From positions 1 to 64,000 of the forward strand of contig CAZKQJ010000006.1 in assembly GCA_964554875.1 (NCBI GenBank): 64,000 bases of DNA, written 5' to 3'. This document shows, piece after piece, positions 34,611 to 43,044 of the stretch (positions are counted from its first letter, which is position 1; the number at the start of each line of letters is the position of its first letter). Made by a program: the position numbers and the translations under genes. The DNA comes from Marispirochaeta sp964554875. GTDB lineage: Bacteria > Spirochaetota > Spirochaetia > JC444 > Marispirochaetaceae. Under the pieces are notes generated by a model. That model saw only the letters and a program-made list of their open reading frames with translations, made no database searches and was not told where the DNA came from.

Positions 34611-34834
34611 CAAAACTGAAGTAATTCGCAAAAAAGGTCCGTGGAAAAACCTTGAAGCGGTTGAGGCTGCTACACTGGAATGGGTAAGCTGGTTCAACAA
34701 CAAGCGACTTCTTGAACCGTTAGGATATATGCCTCCGGCTGAGTTTGAGACGGCATATTATAATCAACTGGAAGACATCGCCATTGGCCTGTAGTCACAA
34801 GAAACAGTCTCCGGGATTTCCGGGGCGGTTCAGT
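34611..34834 (+). mobile_element. IS3-family remnant: transposase C terminus and right end
   Basis: Translating 34612-34794 on the plus strand gives KTEVIRKKGPWKNLEAV, WFNNKRLLEPLGYMPPAEFE and a stop. This is the C-terminal end of an IS3-family OrfB integrase, just after the catalytic Glu region. After the stop, TCTCCGGGATTTCCGGGGCG (about 34810-34829) followed by GTTCA looks like an IS3-type terminal inverted repeat. The rest of the element is missing; its left side is the EamA fragment. The following 100 bp before dctQ show nothing else. Confidence 0.85.
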
Positions 34835-34934
34835 TTCTGCTACGCATCCGATCTTTTTTCAGAGACCGAAAATATTGCACCCCATTGAGATGAACAACTA
34901 ATCTCACTGCCAGGCTCGGTCGTGGGATGCAGAA

Positions 34935-35420
34935 CTATTCGGCTTTGAACAGCTTGACAGCTTTTATCGCGGCAATTATTACCCACAGAATTGAACCAAC
35001 AGTCATACCCAAAGTAACTATCACCATGGGAATCTCCATAACTGGGGTTAATTTACCACTGGAAAACTGGAACAATGCAATCCGGGCAGAATAAAAAACA
35101 CAAAAACCGGCGAAAAACAGTACGCAGGCATTAACGAATGTCCGTAGCATCCTTACTGCTAGTTTTTGTCCCCTTTTTGCAATCAGTTCCTCAAACATTG
35201 TGATACTGATCAGGCCATTATCATTGTAAACCAAGGCAGTACACAACATGATAATCCAGACAAAAATATAACGAAGCAATTCCTCTGTTGCAGGCAGCGA
35301 GACCTTCACCAGGCGTGAGAATACCGCGAGATTGGCAATCAATACCGTCCCAAAAACCGCCAAGCCTATGGCAGTGCTTAAAATCTTTTCAGAGTTTATA
35401 CTGTGTTCATTATTCCTCAT
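34935..35420 (-). CDS. TRAP transporter small permease (DctQ)
   Basis: Protein of 161 aa with four hydrophobic helices. SLPATEELLRYIFVWIIMLC matches the DctQ core around its conserved Glu-Glu. It is the last gene of the TRAP operon that runs dctM-dctP-cyclase-dctQ, an unusual order because dctQ and dctM are separated by two genes. It ends about 100 bp from the IS3 remnant. Confidence 0.85.
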   Translation of the reverse strand: MRNNEHSINSEKILSTAIGLAVFGTVLIANLAVFSRLVKVSLPATEELLRYIFVWIIMLCTALVYNDNGLISITMFEELIAKRGQKLAVRMLRTFVNACVLFFAGFCVFYSARIALFQFSSGKLTPVMEIPMVIVTLGMTVGSILWVIIAAIKAVKLFKAE

Positions 35421-35447
35421 TCATGCACTCCCTAGATATTTACCCCA

Positions 35448-36107
35448 TTAATCAAGCATGGCAACAACCCGGATCTGTGCTCCATCTGCATTCTGCAGAT
35501 TCAGCGGCAGGGCTGCGACCTTTACGCGTACAACCTTGATTTTATGAAGGTTACAGAGATACTCGATCATGAGAATATCGTTTTTCAGCAGGTACTCATG
35601 GGTCGGCTGAAAGGTCTCTTTCGCCGGCACAAACCGGAGTTTGCGGATATCATAATCTTGGGGGAAATCAAAACCTATTACCTTGAACCCGAGAGTTTTA
35701 AGAAATTTCGCGCCTTCTTCCCCGATATATGGAGCATTATCCCAGAACTCGGTTGTCTCCCATGACATCCTGGCATCCCAGCTGGTCTTGATCAGTACCA
35801 TGTTCGGAATGTCCTGACCGTAGGCAGCCTCAGCCAGCATATCCGCGGTAATCTCCTGGTTGGCCCCAACATGGGAAACATCCAGAATCAGAGCTTCACC
35901 GATCAGCAACTCAAGTGGAAAGTCGCTCAGGATTTTCCCATCCTCGAGAAAATGCCTCGGCGAATCTATATGGGTAAAGTTATGACTTCCAAGACTGAAG
36001 TTAGTTGTATTCAGTCCATCACCTTTAGCCATCTCCTTCCCCGGTCTAGACTCAAATCCATACCGCCAGTGCGGAATTATCGGAAGTGTAAGATCAATTA
36101 TTTTCAT
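35448..36107 (-). CDS. Cyclase-family (kynurenine formamidase-like) hydrolase
   Basis: Metal-dependent hydrolase of 219 aa. The motif SHNFTHIDSPRHF corresponds to the family's HxGTHxDxPxHF zinc site, with Asn-Phe in place of the usual Gly. DLTLPI at the N terminus and GFDFPQDYD later also fit. Members open amides, lactones or cyclic acids. Placed between dctP and dctQ, it may act on the imported compound, for example a lactone of a sugar acid; this is inference. A strong hairpin separates it from dctP. Confidence 0.82.
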   Translation of the reverse strand: MKIIDLTLPIIPHWRYGFESRPGKEMAKGDGLNTTNFSLGSHNFTHIDSPRHFLEDGKILSDFPLELLIGEALILDVSHVGANQEITADMLAEAAYGQDIPNMVLIKTSWDARMSWETTEFWDNAPYIGEEGAKFLKTLGFKVIGFDFPQDYDIRKLRFVPAKETFQPTHEYLLKNDILMIEYLCNLHKIKVVRVKVAALPLNLQNADGAQIRVVAMLD

Positions 36108-36127
36108 ACGTGCTTCTTTTCTCTCCA

Positions 36128-36171
36128 GGAAAACCGGGTTTCCTTATAATAAACAAGGAAACCCGTTTTCC
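36128..36171 (-). terminator. Hairpin between dctP and cyclase gene
   Basis: GGAAAACCGGGTTTCCTT pairs with AAGGAAACCCGTTTTCC around an ATAATAAAC loop (one unpaired C). It stands 9 bp after the dctP stop. As a partial terminator or RNA-stabilising hairpin it would raise binding-protein levels above the downstream cyclase and DctQ. Confidence 0.7.
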
Positions 36172-36179
36172 GTCAGCTA

Positions 36180-37199
36180 TTATTCGAGTAGTGCGAGTAC
36201 TTTATCGACGTACTCCGAACCATACTTGTCGGTAAAGACTTTATAAGAGTCCTTAGACTGCTCCTTGAAAGCTGCAATATCAGGATTTGTTTCGACAGTC
36301 ATAAGATCCATCAATTCAGCAAGAACCTTTTCCTCCGCTACAGCAGCTTCCTTGCTCACAACAGCGGTTGCATCCTTTACCGCCTTTGTGACTGCTTCCT
36401 GCTGGTCAGCATTGAGCTTATTCCAAGTCTGCAGGCTCATACTGAGCATAAAGGGAGTAAAGGTGTGCTTTGTCATTGTCATGTATTCCTGCACTTCATA
36501 GTACTTGTTGAAATAGATGTCGGTAAGCAGATTTTCCTGGCCGTCCACTGTTCCCTGCTGCAGAGAGGTATACACCTCGGAAGAGTCGATGGGCGTGGAT
36601 ACTGCACCAAGAAGACTCCACAGCTTGACCTGAATCGGGGCAGGGAGAGTTCTCAACTTAAGACCCTGAGTATCGGCCGGAGACTTTACAGGACGCACAC
36701 TATTTGTAAGGTTTCTGAACCCTATCCCCCAGAAAGCCATCCCTTTCATATTTTTGGCTTCAAACTTGGCCAGAAGCTCCTCAGAAACCTCGCTGGTCAG
36801 AACCTTTTCAACCTCTGCGCGGTCTTTGAAAAGGTATGGAAGCTCAAATACCTGGATTTCAGGAACAAGACCAGAATAGTAGGCATCTCCTGTTACGGCA
36901 AAATCTACAGTGCCCTGCTGAACACCTTCCACCATTGATGTAGAGTTCCCGAGAGTACCATTGTGATATGCGGTAGCTTTTAGAGATCCTTTTGAATACT
37001 CATTGATCTTTTTAGCGAGTTCATTGAGCCCGATCCCTCCGGGAGTTGTTTCAGGAAGAGGTCCCGCAAGACTCAGCTCTATTACTTGTACCTTTTCACT
37101 GGAAGCACTGTCAGTACTCTTGCCTCCTCCGCATCCATAAAAAACCATAATCGCAGCAATCAATCCCAGCAGTAATCCTGTTCTGCTCAGTTTTTTCAT
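36180..37199 (-). CDS. TRAP transporter solute-binding lipoprotein (DctP)
   Basis: Binding protein of 339 aa. The leader ends FYGCGGGKS, a lipobox-like site at Cys23, so it is probably lipid-anchored. DctP blocks are GTLGNSTSMVEGVQQG, GIGFRNLTNSVRPV, LKLRTLPAPIQV with the carboxylate-binding Arg, and QENLLTDIYFNKYYEVQEYM. The ligand is likely a C4-C6 hydroxy acid, given the broken tetronate genes nearby. It lies 90 nt after dctM and before a strong hairpin. Confidence 0.92.
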   Translation of the reverse strand: MKKLSRTGLLLGLIAAIMVFYGCGGGKSTDSASSEKVQVIELSLAGPLPETTPGGIGLNELAKKINEYSKGSLKATAYHNGTLGNSTSMVEGVQQGTVDFAVTGDAYYSGLVPEIQVFELPYLFKDRAEVEKVLTSEVSEELLAKFEAKNMKGMAFWGIGFRNLTNSVRPVKSPADTQGLKLRTLPAPIQVKLWSLLGAVSTPIDSSEVYTSLQQGTVDGQENLLTDIYFNKYYEVQEYMTMTKHTFTPFMLSMSLQTWNKLNADQQEAVTKAVKDATAVVSKEAAVAEEKVLAELMDLMTVETNPDIAAFKEQSKDSYKVFTDKYGSEYVDKVLALLE

Positions 37200-37288
37200 A
37201 TAATTCCTCCTATTTATTATTAACGAAAAAGATCATTCTTTTTCGATAATTTCAGACGCTTACTAAAAACGGATAATCACGCCATTTT

Positions 37289-38569
37289 TCACTTTGCACT
37301 GATTAAATCAGGCAGAAAGGTGGAAAGTTGAGGGACGAGAACAAGAACAACAATTCCAACCAGTGCGGAAATCAGAAATGGCCGTAAATCTTTAATTATC
37401 TTATGCACAGGAATATTGGAAACCGAGGAGACAACAAAAAGGTTCATCCCTACAGGAGGTGTTATTAATCCGATACAGAGGGCTACAACCATAACCACAC
37501 CAAAATGCACTGTACTTATCCCCAGCATTATGGCTGTTGGCGCTATAATGGGAGCAAAAATGCTGCAGGCAGGCACGGCATCGATAAACATACCGGTAAT
37601 AAGCAGCATAACTACCGCAAGGAGCATGAACACAATTGGGTTTTGGCTGATGCTGCCGAATCCTGCTGCAACCAGTTGAGGAATCTGTTCCCGGGTAAGG
37701 ATCCAGCCGAATGCCTGGGTGACAGCTACAATAAGCAAAATACCTGCCGCCAGCTTCATTGTGCGGTAAAGAATGGATATCATGTCCCTGAAGCTGAGAC
37801 TTTTATACACAAACATACCTACAATAATACTGTAAAGTGTGGCGACGGCGGCTGTTTCAGTGGGCGTGAAGAACCCGGAATATATACCGCCAAGGATGAT
37901 AACCGGAGTAAGGAGAGCCCAGAACGCATCGATAAAGCTTAAGACCAACTCCCTCAACGAAAAATGTCCTTCGCCTTTATAACCCCTTTTCAGACTTATC
38001 CTGAAAGTCACCAAAAGCATTATTGCACCCAATACAATTCCGGGAAGAACACCGGCAAGAAGCATGTCTCCAACAGATGTATCTGTTGCGATGGCATATA
38101 TAACCATCAGGATACTTGGCGGAATAATCGGGCCGAAGATTCCGGCTGAAGACTGAAGGGCTGCAGAAAATTCTTCATCATACCCATCTTTTTTCATTTC
38201 CGGAAGCATAATGCTTCCTATAGCGGCACATGTTGCGGCGCCTGCACCTGTCATACTGGCAAACATCATACTCGCAAGAACAACTACAAGGGCAAGCCCT
38301 CCCGGTAACGGGCCCATCAGCTTTTTTGCAAACGTGACGATTCGTCTGGAGATCCCCCCCTGCTGCATCAGACCACCAGCCATGATAAAAAATGGTATCG
38401 CCAACAGAGTAAACTTATCCATACTGTTAAGCATCTGCTGAACTACGACTATCGGGGATAAATTGATTGCTATCAGATAAACTACGGATGTAATACCAAG
38501 GGAAACTACCACCGGTACACCCAAAAACATGAACACAAAGAAAAACAGAATAATCATTTCCGTTGGCAT
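37289..38569 (-). CDS. TRAP transporter large permease (DctM)
   Basis: Membrane subunit of 426 aa from the ATG at 38569, which follows AAAGGA; the frame is open to 38620 but the extra residues are charged and not family-like. DctM signatures include MTGAGAATCAAIGSIMLPEM and SAGIFGPIIPPSILMVIYA. It is the first gene of the operon and has a candidate sigma-54 promoter about 105 bp upstream. Confidence 0.92.
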   Translation of the reverse strand: MPTEMIILFFFVFMFLGVPVVVSLGITSVVYLIAINLSPIVVVQQMLNSMDKFTLLAIPFFIMAGGLMQQGGISRRIVTFAKKLMGPLPGGLALVVVLASMMFASMTGAGAATCAAIGSIMLPEMKKDGYDEEFSAALQSSAGIFGPIIPPSILMVIYAIATDTSVGDMLLAGVLPGIVLGAIMLLVTFRISLKRGYKGEGHFSLRELVLSFIDAFWALLTPVIILGGIYSGFFTPTETAAVATLYSIIVGMFVYKSLSFRDMISILYRTMKLAAGILLIVAVTQAFGWILTREQIPQLVAAGFGSISQNPIVFMLLAVVMLLITGMFIDAVPACSIFAPIIAPTAIMLGISTVHFGVVMVVALCIGLITPPVGMNLFVVSSVSNIPVHKIIKDLRPFLISALVGIVVLVLVPQLSTFLPDLISAK

Positions 38570-38672
38570 TTTAAAAGTCCTTTTCTGTTTTTTCCGGAAC
38601 CATTTTCCGGGTACAATCAATATATCTAATTTCCACCTGTATTCTCACAGATAGCGGACGTGAAAAAATAGA

Positions 38673-38689
38673 TGCAAAAAATATACCAA
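38673..38689 (-). promoter_or_regulatory. Candidate sigma-54 (-24/-12) promoter of TRAP operon
   Basis: On the minus strand TTGGTATATTTTTTGCA gives GG and GC separated by 10 bases, as RpoN promoters require. The expected transcript starts about 90 nt before dctM. A TTGTA-N4-TGCAA site lies about 200 bp upstream and a PrpR-type activator is encoded in the same island. Confidence 0.65.
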
Positions 38690-38768
38690 GAACTATTTAT
38701 AAATTTAAATGTTGCTTAACATGCCAATTTAACTTCTCAAACATGCACATGTTGGAGATATTGTTCAT

Positions 38769-38884
38769 TTTTCTCCAGAAAGCACACATTTTGTTTCTCC
38801 AGTAAGTGCACACTTAGTCAAGCGCATTCTGCTGTAGCAATAGTAATATTGCACTAGTAGCAGAAGAATATTGTAAGAGTGCAA
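38769..38884 (-). promoter_or_regulatory. Upstream activator region of TRAP operon
   Basis: The intergenic stretch 38570-39060 has no gene. Besides the promoter it holds TTGTA-AGAG-TGCAA (38871-38884), one mismatch from the palindrome near the activator gene. It also holds a long imperfect inverted repeat with TTCTGCT/AGCAGAA outer arms (38827-38865), a perfect AACATG-CA-CATGTT (38740-38753), and two direct repeats of TTTCTCCAG-AAG-CACAC (about 38769 and 38793). An activator of the sigma-54 class probably binds here. Confidence 0.55.
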
Positions 38885-39070
38885 TGCTTTTCCTATTTAG
38901 TTAGTCTATATTTTTATTTCAGCCCGCATAATAATGTGATAGATACTGAGTATTACAACGTCTTACCAGCAGCTTTCGTGGTTTTTCATCCCGCTGCAAA
39001 TTGCACTCCGGTGCTTCTTAGGAGAAATCTGGTTCGAAAGATCTAAACATCAACCCATTAGAGGATAGAT

Positions 39071-39690
39071 ATGGATTTCGCAGGATTAGGCGAGCCAATC
39101 CCCTGCGCAATGGATTCCGGCATGAACTCACAGGTACAGCTTGGAGATGTCGTCGTTGTAATGGGAGGAGGTTCCGCCGGACAGATTATTGCCCAATGTT
39201 CCAAGCAAAAAGGTACCAGCAAAGTTGTAGTTTTGGATGGTAAATTCAATATTGCCGAGAATCTTGGAGCCGATCTAACAATAAAATTAACCCCAGGAAG
39301 ATCCGGTCGAAGTAGTAAAGTATCTTACGACAGGAATCGGTACTGAGGTGGTAGTTGAAGCTGCCGGTAGCGAAACATCTTTTAATGCAGCATCCGAGAT
39401 GATCAGGCACAACGGTAAATTTGTTTTTTACAGTTGGGTCACACAGCCCATCACGCTCAATATCAGCCGCTGGCACGACGATGGTCTGCAATTCATCAAT
39501 ACCTGCCTGGTACTTTACTCATGGCAGGAACGATACTTCCGGACACCGGAAACCTTCAGACCGGTTATTAATGGTCAGGTGGATATCAGACCACTTATTA
39601 CGAAAATGAGTTTAACTCGAAAACATAAAGGAAGCGTTCGATCTTGCTGATAAAGAAGATGCAGCAATAAAGATAGTGCTTCGTCCCTGA
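39071..39690 (+). pseudogene. Broken zinc-type dehydrogenase
   Basis: Remains of a medium-chain dehydrogenase. One frame gives EPIPCAMDSGMNSQVQLGDV and VVVMGGGSAGQIIAQCSKQK, the nucleotide-binding fold. It then shifts near 39310-39345 to a second frame (VVEAAGSETSFNAASEMIRH, GKFVFYSWV) and shifts again near 39625 to read EAFDLADKEDAAIKIVL before a stop at 39688. The N-terminal catalytic domain is missing. It was probably part of the adjoining tetronate-type catabolic set. Confidence 0.85.
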
Positions 39691-39698
39691 TAGACAAG

Positions 39699-39738
39699 AA
39701 AACGGGATATGCTCAATAGGAGCAGTCCCGTTTTTTAT
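39699..39738. terminator. Bidirectional terminator
   Basis: AAAACGGGA...GCTC pairs with GGAGC...TCCCGTTTT, with A and T runs on both sides. It lies between the convergent dehydrogenase and otnC remnants. Confidence 0.75.
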
Positions 39739-39752
39739 TTACTCTCAAGGAA

Positions 39753-40274
39753 CTAAATCTCCTCCGGCGACAAATACCTGACTGGATCACCTTTAAGAAG
39801 ATAGGCAAGCTTTGCGGCCTCTTCAAACTCTTCCATAAGATCCAGTGCAGCAGACAGCGATTTACAGACTACTACGGGCCCGTGGTTCTGCAACGGGGAA
39901 GCTGTCCGTTTGCCGGCCCATTTACCAAGTTCATTCGCCAAAGCATTGTCTCCAGGGCGGTAATATGGTATAAGTTCGACTTTCCCGATCTTCATGACAA
40001 AATAAGGGGTAAAAGGTCTGATAATCTCTCCCGGCTCAAGATCCGCACGACAGGAAAGCATTGTTGTTCAGATTGAATGCAGGTGTACATCACTGCCGCA
40101 GGCGGGATCCGTGTAAAGAGCCAGATGAAACTGAACCTCCTTCGAAGGTGGCGGACCTGAGAGGGGTATACCGTTATAATCGACCACGGACAGATCATCG
40201 GCGGACAATCTTCCCAGACATGAGCCTGTGGAAGTGGCGAGAATTGAGGAATCATCTATGCGCACTGATATCTT
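39753..40274 (-). pseudogene. otnC: Broken class II aldolase, OtnC-like (3-oxo-tetronate 4-phosphate decarboxylase)
   Basis: The minus strand encodes KISVRIDDSSILATSTGS, LSVVDYNGIPLSGPPPSKEV and VHLHSI. A TGA then stands at a position where families have Trp, and the frame resumes with TMLSC, FTPYFVMKIGKVELIPYY and NHGPVVVCKSLSAAL. This is the class II aldolase/OtnC pattern. The first ~27 residues are deleted and the gene is fused in frame to the end of otnK. The TGA follows a His-Ser-Ile and is best seen as a nonsense mutation, not selenocysteine. Confidence 0.85.
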
Positions 40275-41368
40275 TCCTGAAGTCTCTCCGCCTGCAACAA
40301 TAAAATTTCTAACTCCTGCGGTCTTCAGGTCTACAGAAAGACTACCGAATAAACTTTCTATCGCGCGACCTGCATCCTCATTCTTGTATTGCTCCTGTAT
40401 TTTTACCAGTTCTTCAGGAGGTGCAGGGGCATAAAGCAAAGGCGCTGCTTCATTATCAAGGCGGGGAAGAATCTATTTTAGCACCTGTTTTGGATCCTCC
40501 AGATCATGCAGACATCTGTGCACGTCTATTCCCAATGAATCGACCTGTTTCTTATAGAGATTAACCTGTCGGTTGGTAGCTTGCGAACACGATCCCGATA
40601 ATACAACGGTTTTTGCACTCTTCGGACGTCCAGCGGACTTCGCAGCAGCAGTATCATTCGCATTATGAGGATCAAGACCGGCAAGACCCGCAGCCAGTCC
40701 GGAACCCTCGGTTACAAGGGGCATATCCTTAACCGCTGCAGCAGCCGTTTCAAGATGTTTTTGCGAAAGAGCATCCAGGACTACATAGCTGTATCCTTGT
40801 GGTTGTGAGTTCTATAGTTGACTGCGTACCGCCTCGACTCCTTTATATAGAACCTCCGCATAAAGATTGTCCGCTCTGCCCTCGGACTGACTTTCCATTA
40901 CACGCGATATCCTGGAATCAGTCATGGGAGTAACCGGATGGTTTTTCATCCCCGATTAATGGAGTAACTGGTCATGTACGAACAGATAACCCTTGTAGAG
41001 GGTCCTACAGTTTACCGGCAGGGCTGGACATACTATGGTCAAGCTCATTTCCAGGACTTTCATCAGTGCATCAGTCACCGGACCGATATTTCCTTTGGAG
41101 ATACTGTCGAGAGTTGAGCAGTATTTAAAATAAAACTGAGTACATCCTTGTTCTTGCAGCCATGTGAGAGCAGCCAGAGAAGATTGAACCGCCTCGTCTT
41201 TTGGACAGGAGCGGGATTTAAGGCTAACTACAAAAGCATCGGCCGAGCCGCTAAAACAGTGGGTGGTATGCAGTTGGTCTGAATTGTAGACACACCGTTA
41301 GCAACCAGAAAACCGGCAATATCTGTATCACCGGTAAAATCGTCTGCAATTACACCGAGTTTTATCAT
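40275..41368 (-). pseudogene. otnK: Broken four-carbon acid sugar kinase, OtnK-like
   Basis: Starts MIKLGVIADDFTGDTDIAGF, the OtnK N terminus, then shifts frame near 41265 to SADAFVVSLKSRSCPKDEAV and FYFKYCSTLDS, reaching PVNCRTLYKGYLFV and a TAA. Further pieces read MKNHPVTPMTDSRI, MPLVTEGSGLAAGLAG and VRNFIVAGGETSG in shifting frames. At least two frameshifts and an in-frame TAA are present. The enzyme phosphorylates 3-oxo-tetronates. The last part is fused in frame to otnC by a deletion. Confidence 0.87.
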
Positions 41369-41386
41369 TATTTTGTCTCAATGATA

Positions 41387-42775
41387 TTATTTAAGAAACA
41401 CACCATCCTGTTCTTTCCGAAGCGTCCACAGTATAGCGGACTCGTTTGGCTCAAGCATTTCTGCTGTCAGCAGTTCTCCTGCCTTTATGTCCCGGGTCAG
41501 CGTCATGCCGTCTGCCATATAGTACGGAAGCTGAGTATTCGCATCAATAGATTGTGCAGGACGTATAATTCCCTCAAACCCGTCGATAACATGATGATGC
41601 CCCACAGCTTTCAGTTGCGTACCTTTAGATAAATCTTTTGATGCCCGGGCAACTACATCATAGCGGGGTTTTGGATTGTCTGCTCCGGTGGGGAGACCAA
41701 GGAGTCCCACGGAAAGAACACTGAATAGCGCCTCAAACCCAAGATAGTGGGCGGGGTAATAGATCATAGCAGTTTTTCCATTTCTGCTTACAGGAACCCC
41801 TTTTTCTTCAAGTACCTGCCAGGTCTCATCGTCATCGCAGGCCACAATGACAAATTCACCCCCTTCCATACTCTGTTCGTCCATTCGACGCAGACAGTTA
41901 AATACGTCTATTCTGCATTCCCCGCTGAGAAGTCCGCCCATCTCTTTGGGACACATAAGGTCGGGGACTTCAACAGCCCGTGCAACGGGATAGTGAAGGG
42001 ATTCAGTATCCGGATTAATATCCGGCAGATGATTGCAGACAATAGCCATCTCCGCAAGATCGGGAATTGCCCGCTGGCTGAACTCTTCCAGCAACTTGCT
42101 GCGCCGTTTTACTGTATCTTCATAATCATTCCCTAAATCCCAAACTTCAGCGAAATCTTTGACGCTTATCTTTTTATCGAGCACTTGAACCGTTGACTTC
42201 TCCGGATCATAAATAAAGTCGTATTCGCTTGATTTACCGACACTCAGTATCTTCAGCCCTGCGGTTCTTGCCCAGGTTATAAGCCCGATAAGCAGGGAGG
42301 GCTGGTCTCCCTCAGCAAGGGAGTAAACCACTCCACGCTCTCTGGCTTTTCTGGCCAGTAAAGATCCAACAACGGAATCCGATTCCTTGGTAACCCCTAC
42401 GACGTTCTTCCCGTTCTCTATCGCGGAAAGAACATAGCCGGCGGAAGCTTCCGGGTTTCCCGTTCCCTCTACAACAACATCAACAGGCATTTGCATAGCA
42501 AGAGGCACATCATCGAAAATCAGCGATTTTCCCGCTTCAAAAGCCTCAAGTCCAGATTCCCGGTCGATACAATGAATAATATCTTCATCCGATATACCAA
42601 CTGATTTATAAGCATTCACACATTTTTGAATATTCCGTCCACACAGTACCCGGATCGACAAGGTCCCGTTGCGTACACCGTACTTGAACAACGAGTGATT
42701 AAACCCGCTGACACCGATAATCGCTATTTCAAGTTTTCCTTTGACACCGGGAGAAAACAGAAGGTCAAAATTCAT
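41387..42775 (-). CDS. COG4091-type dehydrogenase with C-terminal SAF domain
   Basis: Protein of 462 aa starting MNFDLLFSPGVKGKLEIAII; AGAGGAGT lies just upstream. The N-terminal Rossmann domain (LEIAIIGVSGFNHSLF, then VVVEGTGNPEASAGYVLSAI) resembles homoserine dehydrogenase. The C terminus (ASKDLSKGTQLKAVGHHHVI, LTRDIKAGELLTAEML) is a SAF domain. Such proteins are encoded with sugar-acid or tetronate catabolism genes but the reaction is not settled. It is the only intact enzyme of this operon; otnK begins 18 bp after its stop. A sigma-54 promoter lies 47 bp upstream of the start. Confidence 0.85.
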   Translation of the reverse strand: MNFDLLFSPGVKGKLEIAIIGVSGFNHSLFKYGVRNGTLSIRVLCGRNIQKCVNAYKSVGISDEDIIHCIDRESGLEAFEAGKSLIFDDVPLAMQMPVDVVVEGTGNPEASAGYVLSAIENGKNVVGVTKESDSVVGSLLARKARERGVVYSLAEGDQPSLLIGLITWARTAGLKILSVGKSSEYDFIYDPEKSTVQVLDKKISVKDFAEVWDLGNDYEDTVKRRSKLLEEFSQRAIPDLAEMAIVCNHLPDINPDTESLHYPVARAVEVPDLMCPKEMGGLLSGECRIDVFNCLRRMDEQSMEGGEFVIVACDDDETWQVLEEKGVPVSRNGKTAMIYYPAHYLGFEALFSVLSVGLLGLPTGADNPKPRYDVVARASKDLSKGTQLKAVGHHHVIDGFEGIIRPAQSIDANTQLPYYMADGMTLTRDIKAGELLTAEMLEPNESAILWTLRKEQDGVFLK

Positions 42776-42821
42776 GGGCAATACTCCTCTATCTATTATC
42801 AAACATTCGCTACTGGAGAAC

Positions 42822-42838
42822 AGCAAAAAGAATGCCAA
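42822..42838 (-). promoter_or_regulatory. Candidate sigma-54 promoter of COG4091-otnK-otnC operon
   Basis: TTGGCATTCTTTTTGCT on the minus strand is very close to the RpoN consensus TGGCAC-N5-TTGCW, with GG and GC exactly 10 bases apart. Transcription would start about 36 nt before the dehydrogenase start codon. The palindrome at 43010-43025 is about 190 bp upstream. Confidence 0.75.
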
Positions 42839-43009
42839 CGCTGGAGAAGATGATTGTCTGTCTCCCATATTAAGGGTACTCCGGAATAAACCTATAACCT
42901 GCTAAGAGATACAAGGTTATATAGAGAAATACACAATAAGAATCTATAGAATGAATTAATTTTCATGAAGAAAATATGTTGCAGTTCCGACTTTTTCGAT
43001 GCAAAATGA

Positions 43010-43025
43010 GTTGCATATGTGCAAC
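43010..43025. promoter_or_regulatory. Candidate activator site TTGCA-N4-TGCAA
   Basis: GTTGCA-TATG-TGCAAC is a perfect palindrome 19 bp before the activator start codon. Further TTGCA half-sites lie at about 42979 and 43000. A near-identical site with the same 4-base spacer lies upstream of the TRAP promoter. It could serve as an enhancer for the divergent operon and as an autoregulatory operator. Confidence 0.65.
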
Positions 43026-43044
43026 TATCATTCCAAGGTAGTTT

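Noticed and set aside
34441..34794. A 117-aa plus-strand protein as one gene
   Set aside because: It is a chance fusion of antisense EamA sequence with the tail of an IS3 transposase.
38711..38727. TTGGCATGTTAAGCAAC on the minus strand as a sigma-54 promoter
   Set aside because: GG and GC are 8 bases apart instead of 10; the site at 38673-38689 has the right spacing.
40062..40067. TGA inside the otnC remnant as a Sec codon
   Set aside because: The position corresponds to Trp, not a catalytic Cys, the gene lacks its N terminus, and otnK is broken as well.
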